Source: Cupriavidus sp. P-10 (GTDB lineage Bacteria; Pseudomonadota; Gammaproteobacteria; Burkholderiales; Burkholderiaceae). Taken from it: a stretch of DNA of 64,000 nt. Each line of letters starts with the position of its first letter. The first letter of the stretch is position 1. Positions 59,920 to 64,000 of this stretch are shown here, piece after piece. The stretch lies in contig NZ_AP025174.1 in the NCBI RefSeq assembly GCF_003402535.2, positions 291,910-355,909 of the forward strand, in the 5' to 3' direction. Under the pieces are notes generated by a model. The model was not told the DNA's origin, did not search any database, and was given only the letters and a program-made list of their open reading frames with translations. A program made the position numbers and the translations under genes.

Positions 59920-60704
59920 TCCTTCTTGTCGCCGTAATGGAGGATACGGACCACACGATTTCCTTCGTACATGCAGCCCAGCAGCGGGAATTCGCTGGTC
60001 CGCAGCGAAGCTGTGAATTGCTCCACCGCGTCTTCGAACGTGCCACCGAATGCAGCCTCGAGCTGCACCGGGAAGTCGTACTTCACTTCCCATGCAACTT
60101 GCCAGCCGGCGTCCTTCGCCCAACGCATCAGCGACTGGCGCAGCGTGAGGTCGCTTGCGCGCACTTCCCATCTCGCTGCCGCGGGCACTGCATTGGCAGA
60201 GCCTGGGCCCGTAGCGCGCACCTTCTGCATGCCGAATGTGATGGTTTGATTGGTCCAGTCAATCGTGGCAACAACACCAGGCAATTGTGAAACCACCTCT
60301 CCCATGACTACAGGCCATGGCTTGCCGCCAGACCAACTGACGGGCACGTTACGGCTTACATCCGCGTAGTCTGCGTGAAAAGCCGTCGGCAAGACTGCAG
60401 GGACTACATCTGCGAGCGCCATGGCCGAGCCCTTTCCTCGCGCCTCCTTAACACTTGCCGGTCGTGTACCAATCTCGACAAGACGACCAGCTGTAGCGCG
60501 TGTCTCAGAAAGTTGCTTTCCGGGGCTTTGGTTCGACTCGGGTTGCTTGGCCTCTGCGGGCTTGCTCTCGCCAGCAGGCGTCTGGGTCGACGCAGCAGGA
60601 GTTGGCGCTGCGGGTGCAGATTCATTGATGAAGCCGGCCATGGCCCCGCCGCTACAGAGCAGACCGCTCGCCATCAGCGCTGCCACCAGGTTCTTCTTAT
60701 CCAT
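59907..60704 (-). CDS. pilL: PilL-like protein with C-terminal TcpQ domain
   Basis: The 265-residue protein has a signal peptide (1-23), a Pro/Ala/Ser/Thr-rich linker (about 27-75) and a C-terminal TcpQ-type domain with RQSLMRWAKDAGWQVAWEVK and the ending CMYEGNRVVRILHYGD. TcpQ-domain proteins help the secretin reach the outer membrane. It is much shorter than some PilL proteins. It precedes pilN as expected. Confidence 0.75.
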   Translation of the reverse strand: MDKKNLVAALMASGLLCSGGAMAGFINESAPAAPTPAASTQTPAGESKPAEAKQPESNQSPGKQLSETRATAGRLVEIGTRPASVKEARGKGSAMALADVVPAVLPTAFHADYADVSRNVPVSWSGGKPWPVVMGEVVSQLPGVVATIDWTNQTITFGMQKVRATGPGSANAVPAAARWEVRASDLTLRQSLMRWAKDAGWQVAWEVKYDFPVQLEAAFGGTFEDAVEQFTASLRTSEFPLLGCMYEGNRVVRILHYGDKKECEK

Positions 60705-60719
60705 TTGCTCTGAGATCCT

Positions 60720-60989
60720 TCAGTCAAAGAAGCGGCGGTGTACCCACCACCCGCGAGAAGCCACACTCCTGCCACGTAGCCAGTGCCGAACCGCTCTCAG
60801 GAACACGGGCAATGTGTAGCCGCGTGTCTCCATGAGTCGAAACATCACAACAACAATGAACGCGACGCTGAACGTCCACACGCGCATGTGAAAGAGCGCG
60901 AAAATGAGCGGAAAGAACGCGCGCGCATCGATGGATGCAATGCGAGGCGTACGAGCTGCATCACGCCAAATCGACTTTCTGCCACTCAT
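60720..60989 (-). CDS. icmT: IcmT/TraK-like type IVB secretion protein
   Basis: The 89-residue protein starts MSGRKSIWRDAARTPRIASI, followed by one or two hydrophobic segments (FFPLIFALFHMRVWTFSVAF) and a C-terminal RSVASRGWWVHRRFFD. This pattern, W-R-D-(2)-R-(2)-R then D-A-R and a terminal W-W-basic region, is that of IcmT (TraK of IncI plasmids). Gene position right after dotB matches traHIJK order. Overlaps dotB by ATGA. Confidence 0.75.
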   Translation of the reverse strand: MSGRKSIWRDAARTPRIASIDARAFFPLIFALFHMRVWTFSVAFIVVVMFRLMETRGYTLPVFLRAVRHWLRGRSVASRGWWVHRRFFD

Positions 60990-62104
60990 GCGTTTGCCTC
61001 CCCTGCGTAGCGCTTGTAGGCTTTCGCGTCGATGCGCCCTGCCTCCAACAACACCTTTAGTCCGCCACTCATGCTTTGATTGCGCTCTGCGACCTGGCGG
61101 CGCAGGTAGCTGCCCCAACTCGTGTAGTCCATTTCGCCCATCTCGGCGCGAATCGCATCATCGAAGTACAGCCATTCGCGGACAGCCAAGCGGTCGCCAT
61201 CCAGAGTCGGCACGAGGATCTGCACGACAACGAGACGGATCGACCCCAGCAGCTTGGACGCCACTGCCGAATGCTGCGCGGGCGGGAAGACCTGAATGGC
61301 GCGGCTGATGGTTTCTGCAACACTATCGGTGTGCATGGTCGCGTAGGCGCCGTGCCCCGTGAGGGCGGCCTCCACCAGCGTGCCGATGGTCTCAGCGTCA
61401 CGGGCTTCGCCAATACCGATGATCGTTGGCTTGCATCGCATGGCATTGCGCACGCCAGCTGCGAAATCCGGAATGTGGCGGCCAATCTGCATTTGCCGAA
61501 TGCGCGGGCCATTGTTCTTCACCTTCGTATAGAGGAACTCGATGGGATCTTCGTAGAGGAGGATCTTCGCGTCGCCGACGTGCTCAGAGCAGTGGGCATA
61601 GAACGCCGACATCAACGTCGTCTTACCAGAACCCGTCGGGCCGCAGATCAGCACCAGGCCGCGCGGCTGGTACAAGTTTTCCTCGATGCCGGCAGGCAGG
61701 CCGAGCGACGGCATCGCGACGGGCGTTTCTGGAATCGAGCGCATGGTCACGGATATGCCGTCATCGGAGTCGCCAATCTGGCCACTCGCGATGTTCACGC
61801 GATAGCGAAAGTTCTCGCGCGCAATGGTGAAGCGATATGGGCGGTCAGCATCACGCCCGCCGCGAATAACGCCAATCAGGTCTGCTCCAAACGCGCCGCT
61901 CAACAGCGCCTTGATCTCTTGGTCGCGCAGAGGACGAGTGCTCGCCTTGCGCTGACGGCCTTTGATCTCGACCCAGGCGTAGTCATTGGTCTGCAGGACG
62001 ATGTCGGAGGCGCCCTTCTCAGAGCAATAGCTGAGAAAGGACTGGCACTCGCTTTCGGAGAAGTTCGGAGCCAGATCGAACGGCTGGATGTAGTCGTGCG
62101 TCAT
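60986..62104 (-). CDS. dotB: DotB/TraJ-type ATPase of the type IVB secretion system
   Basis: The 372-residue PilT/VirB11-family ATPase has Walker A CGPTGSGKTT (154-163), the Asp box LLYEDPIEFLY, Walker B TIIGIGEARDAET and the His box YATMHTDSVAETI. In dot/icm systems DotB is the cytoplasmic motor that energises substrate transfer with DotO. Start chosen at ATG 62104, which overlaps the dotC stop as ATGA. Confidence 0.85.
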   Translation of the reverse strand: MTHDYIQPFDLAPNFSESECQSFLSYCSEKGASDIVLQTNDYAWVEIKGRQRKASTRPLRDQEIKALLSGAFGADLIGVIRGGRDADRPYRFTIARENFRYRVNIASGQIGDSDDGISVTMRSIPETPVAMPSLGLPAGIEENLYQPRGLVLICGPTGSGKTTLMSAFYAHCSEHVGDAKILLYEDPIEFLYTKVKNNGPRIRQMQIGRHIPDFAAGVRNAMRCKPTIIGIGEARDAETIGTLVEAALTGHGAYATMHTDSVAETISRAIQVFPPAQHSAVASKLLGSIRLVVVQILVPTLDGDRLAVREWLYFDDAIRAEMGEMDYTSWGSYLRRQVAERNQSMSGGLKVLLEAGRIDAKAYKRYAGEANA

Positions 62105-62913
62105 TTCGCCGCTCCCGAGGCTGGCAGCACAGTTGGTTGCCACTTTTTGGGGTCGGTAATGAAGCCGCCCGTATCCGTGACCCGCATGAGCGTGTCACCC
62201 AAACGCAGCTCGTTGCGGTCTCCGCTCACCACACGAGGGGCCACCGCGACGGTCGGCTCAGACACCATGCCGTTGTTTAGGAGATACGAGTACCGCATGA
62301 TTCCAATGAAGTCGCGGTCCAGCCTGGCGAGGTTCCGCTCAAGAATCTCGTCCGCCAGCTTCTGACCATGAGCCCAACCATCGGCGACGTTCTTCTTCCA
62401 GAACGCCTTTTCCGCGGGAGTTTTTGGCAGTGCCGACGACACAGGCATCGGTACGTCCTTGGTCAGGCGCAAGCCCACGAAGAGGTAGTCGCGCCAGGAA
62501 GGTGGAGTCGTTACTGGCTTCGCCTTGACGACGATCTTGTAAATGCGGTCGGCCACACGGACCTGCTCGTCGGACGACTGAACGGCGTCCCGGGCTTCGG
62601 TAATCACTGGCGGCAGGAGCCCATTCTTGGTGACGTACGCGGAGAAGCGATATTGCCTGTCAAGCACATAGGCGCGCTTTTCCAGGTCGGCCACCAACAC
62701 CGCGCAACGGTCAGCCAAACCGGCCTGGGACCCCATGCTCCGTGCGGCCTCGCGCAAGATCGCGGCGCGAACCGGCGTCACCTCAACGTCAGCGGGCACG
62801 GTGTCCGCCGAAAGTGAGGAGATCTGGTCCAGCGACATTTGCGCAATGGCTGCCTCGCTTGCAAACACTAGCGCGGCAGCAAGCGGCAAGAGCGCCTTGG
62901 GGTCAATTCGCAC
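62101..62913 (-). CDS. dotC: DotC/TraI-type outer-membrane core protein
   Basis: The 270-residue protein is best started at GTG 62913, giving a signal peptide (RIDPKALLPLAAALVFASEA to IAQ). The DotC-type body includes WRDYLFVGLRLTKDVPMPVS, WKKNVADGWAHGQKLADEIL and the C-terminal LNNGMVSEPTVAVAPRVVSG, typical of DotC/TraI. I see no lipobox Cys, unlike many DotC proteins. It overlaps dotD by 11 bases. Confidence 0.8.
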   Translation of the reverse strand: MRIDPKALLPLAAALVFASEAAIAQMSLDQISSLSADTVPADVEVTPVRAAILREAARSMGSQAGLADRCAVLVADLEKRAYVLDRQYRFSAYVTKNGLLPPVITEARDAVQSSDEQVRVADRIYKIVVKAKPVTTPPSWRDYLFVGLRLTKDVPMPVSSALPKTPAEKAFWKKNVADGWAHGQKLADEILERNLARLDRDFIGIMRYSYLLNNGMVSEPTVAVAPRVVSGDRNELRLGDTLMRVTDTGGFITDPKKWQPTVLPASGAAK

Positions 62914-63352
62914 GGTAATGAACTTCCAAGGACTGCTGACGAAGGATGACGTCCCCTCGCCCGCCGAGCTGGACGCCGATGTTCTCCAGCACCGCGACAA
63001 AAGGCGTGTTGACTGCTTCAATCGCTACCGGGGACGGCACGCGACGGCCCTTGATATCGAAAGTAAGCCCCTTCGCCTCAGCCATCTTTTTGATGACGTC
63101 CGGAGCGTCGCCGTGCCATATGACGGTGACGAGGTCGCCGTTGATTTCGACCTTACTTGGCTTCTGGGCCGGCGATGTGAGCGCACCAGCGCGCGCGATA
63201 TCAACTAGCATGGCGTCGATCTTCTGAGCGGACGCAGTCAGCTTGGTGTCGAGCATGCGGGCCGTTTCATCAACAGCTGCCGGAGGTGTCGCGCAGGCGG
63301 AAAGGCAGGCCGCTACTGGCAACGAGAGCATGTGAGGACGCTTGAACATCAT
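62903..63352 (-). CDS. dotD: DotD/TraH-type outer-membrane lipoprotein
   Basis: The 149-residue protein has a lipoprotein signal (SLPVAACLSACATPPAA; lipobox L-S-A-C). The C-terminal N0-like secretin-type domain has VTVIWHGDAPDVIKKMAEAK and the end VILRQQSLEVHYRAN. DotD helps insert DotH in the outer membrane. It is the first gene of the long transfer operon. Two adjacent ATGs (63352, 63349) could start it. Confidence 0.82.
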   Translation of the reverse strand: MMFKRPHMLSLPVAACLSACATPPAAVDETARMLDTKLTASAQKIDAMLVDIARAGALTSPAQKPSKVEINGDLVTVIWHGDAPDVIKKMAEAKGLTFDIKGRRVPSPVAIEAVNTPFVAVLENIGVQLGGRGDVILRQQSLEVHYRAN

Positions 63353-63377
63353 ACGGTTATGCTGGTCCTGAAAATTT

Positions 63378-63412
63378 CGTATCGATCATATCATACGGAA
63401 TTTCGCGTTCAA
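63378..63412 (-). promoter_or_regulatory. Promoter with shared operator before the dotD operon
   Basis: On the minus strand TTGAAC (63412-63407), a 16-base spacer and TATGAT (63390-63385) form a strong promoter. The operator CGTATGATATGATCGATACG (63397-63378) covers the -10 box. A longer inverted repeat, AAATTTCGTAT (63372-63382) with ATACGGAATTT (63393-63403), has one mismatch. It lies 26 bases before the dotD start. Confidence 0.75.
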
Positions 63413-63684
63413 ACAAAAATGTGCCTCGTATGCATGAGTCGCGATGGCCGTTACTACTAGGCATGGAGTGGTTGTTGAGCGGTTCGAGTGGGCGTTGCGG
63501 GCTCTGTCGTGGGCAGCATGGTCCGGACGAAGCTCAGCGCGAGGCCGGGATCCGTACGAGTTATGGAAGAGCTAACCCGAGTGTTGGGTGCTACTGCTAT
63601 CGGGCGCATCAGTGCCCCATGGGGCTTGTTGAAATGGCTGATCTAAGAAGCAACAACATAGAGCTTCCTGGGGCGAGGCGACGT
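63413..63684. other. Region between the dotD promoter and the iteron array
   Basis: No convincing gene in 270 bases; a plus-strand frame from 63421 runs into the repeats and is unlikely to be real. An oriT or rep control element could lie here, but nothing specific is seen. Confidence 0.4.
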
Positions 63685-63914
63685 TTCACCCAGTTTGGAA
63701 TGTATGTTTGGGTTTACGTTTACGTATACAGCTTTAAAAGCGTTTACGAGGCTAGAAGTGTTGCCGGAGGCGGCTTAGCGGGCACCTTTCACCCAGTCTA
63801 GAATGGCTATTCACCCAGTATGGAATCGCTGCATGGGTAGATATCGCCCAATCTGGAATGACTGTTCACCCATTCTAGAATGGGTAGCAGGATGCTTTCA
63901 CCCAATCTGGAATC
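63685..63914. repeat. Iteron-like direct repeats, probable replication origin
   Basis: Six direct repeats of TTCACCCARTCTGGAATG type start at 63685, 63788, 63810, 63843, 63865 and 63897. The last five are spaced 22, 33, 22 and 32 bases, close to multiples of 11, so they lie on one face of the helix. The repeat at 63865 is part of a perfect palindrome ACCCATTCTAGAATGGGT (63868-63885). An inverted half copy CATTGGGTGAA is at 63971-63981. The stretch at 63711-63750, with three GTTTACG copies, is AT-richer. This is the layout of an iteron plasmid origin or an autoregulated rep promoter. Confidence 0.75.
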
Positions 63915-64000
63915 TGAGCGAGAAGCTGCGTTGAGATACAGGCGACCTTTCGCCCTTGCCCACCTTGTCGCATTGGGTGAAATGGTGCAACATAGGCGCC

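Noticed and set aside
61076..62365. A 429-residue open frame on the plus strand
   Set aside because: Antisense to dotB, which has complete ATPase motifs.
63421..63801. A 126-residue plus-strand open frame
   Set aside because: It reads through the start of the iteron array, has no ribosome-binding site and its composition is not protein-like.
63685..63914. The repeats as a CRISPR or integron attachment array
   Set aside because: Units are too close (22-33 bases), with 11-bp phasing and a dyad, which fits iterons rather than spacers or attC sites.
1..64000. tRNA or rRNA genes and a tRNA attachment site
   Set aside because: None seen by eye; short tRNA genes could be missed without a covariance search.

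Overview
The window looks like part of a conjugative plasmid, or possibly an integrative conjugative element, from a beta-proteobacterium of the Cupriavidus / Ralstonia / Bordetella-Achromobacter kind. The basis is high G+C, coding style, many insertion-sequence scars, an IncI-type (dot/icm plus type IVb pilus) transfer operon, and an array of iteron-like repeats at the right edge. The species assignment is inference.

Layout. (1) 1-1.1 kb: the start of an ISL3 transposase gene cut by the window edge, and a fragment of an IS4-type transposase. (2) 1.2-10.9 kb: one plus-strand catabolic operon with LIV-type ABC permeases and ATPases, an enoyl-CoA hydratase, an ADP-forming acyl-CoA synthetase, a GntR regulator, a solute-binding protein and an MFS protein. 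It probably imports and CoA-activates an organic acid. (3) 10.9-15.6 kb: gene fragments around an AMP-forming acyl-CoA synthetase, a DUF169 protein and a divergent XRE-cupin regulator. (4) 15.9-16.8 kb: a TacA/TacT-type toxin-antitoxin pair. (5) 17-24.7 kb: plasmid genes, including a minus-strand operon ending in a C5-cytosine methyltransferase and a divergent plus-strand operon of unknown genes. (6) 25-34.7 kb: an accessory island with a frameshifted DUF1330 gene, an IS4 remnant, a SIR2-HerA defence pair, an exported ClpP-like protease, two small membrane proteins and a complete IS5-type element (33126-34741). (7) 35.3-49.4 kb: minus-strand plasmid genes: zeta-type kinase, ankyrin protein, acetyltransferase-like protein, divergent type IA topoisomerase, a 1758-residue methyltransferase-helicase of the strawberry-notch type, and several unknowns. 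(8) 49.6-63.4 kb: one long minus-strand operon reading dotD-dotC-dotB-icmT-pilL-pilN-pilO-pilP-pilQ-pilR-pilS-pilT-like-pilV-acetyltransferase, i.e. core parts of an IncI-like type IVB secretion system joined to a type IVb pilus. (9) 63.7-64 kb: helically phased iteron-like repeats, probably oriV or the control region of a rep gene beyond the edge.

Two observations link the plasmid genes. First, at least eight otherwise unrelated proteins (methyltransferase, topoisomerase, helicase, ankyrin protein, acetyltransferase-like protein and unknowns) share a short basic C-terminal tail of the form R-(P/L/M)-(R/K)-M at or within a few residues of the end. Because the window also encodes dot/icm components, whose substrates are usually recognised by their C-termini, I propose these are proteins sent into the recipient cell during conjugation. 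Second, the dotD operon, two operons of tailed or neighbouring genes, and the plus-strand operon at 21.3 kb each carry a similar 20-bp site (CGTA-N9-CGATACG and variants) 22-40 bases before the first start codon, usually overlapping the -10 box. This suggests one repressor controlling transfer genes and candidate substrates together.
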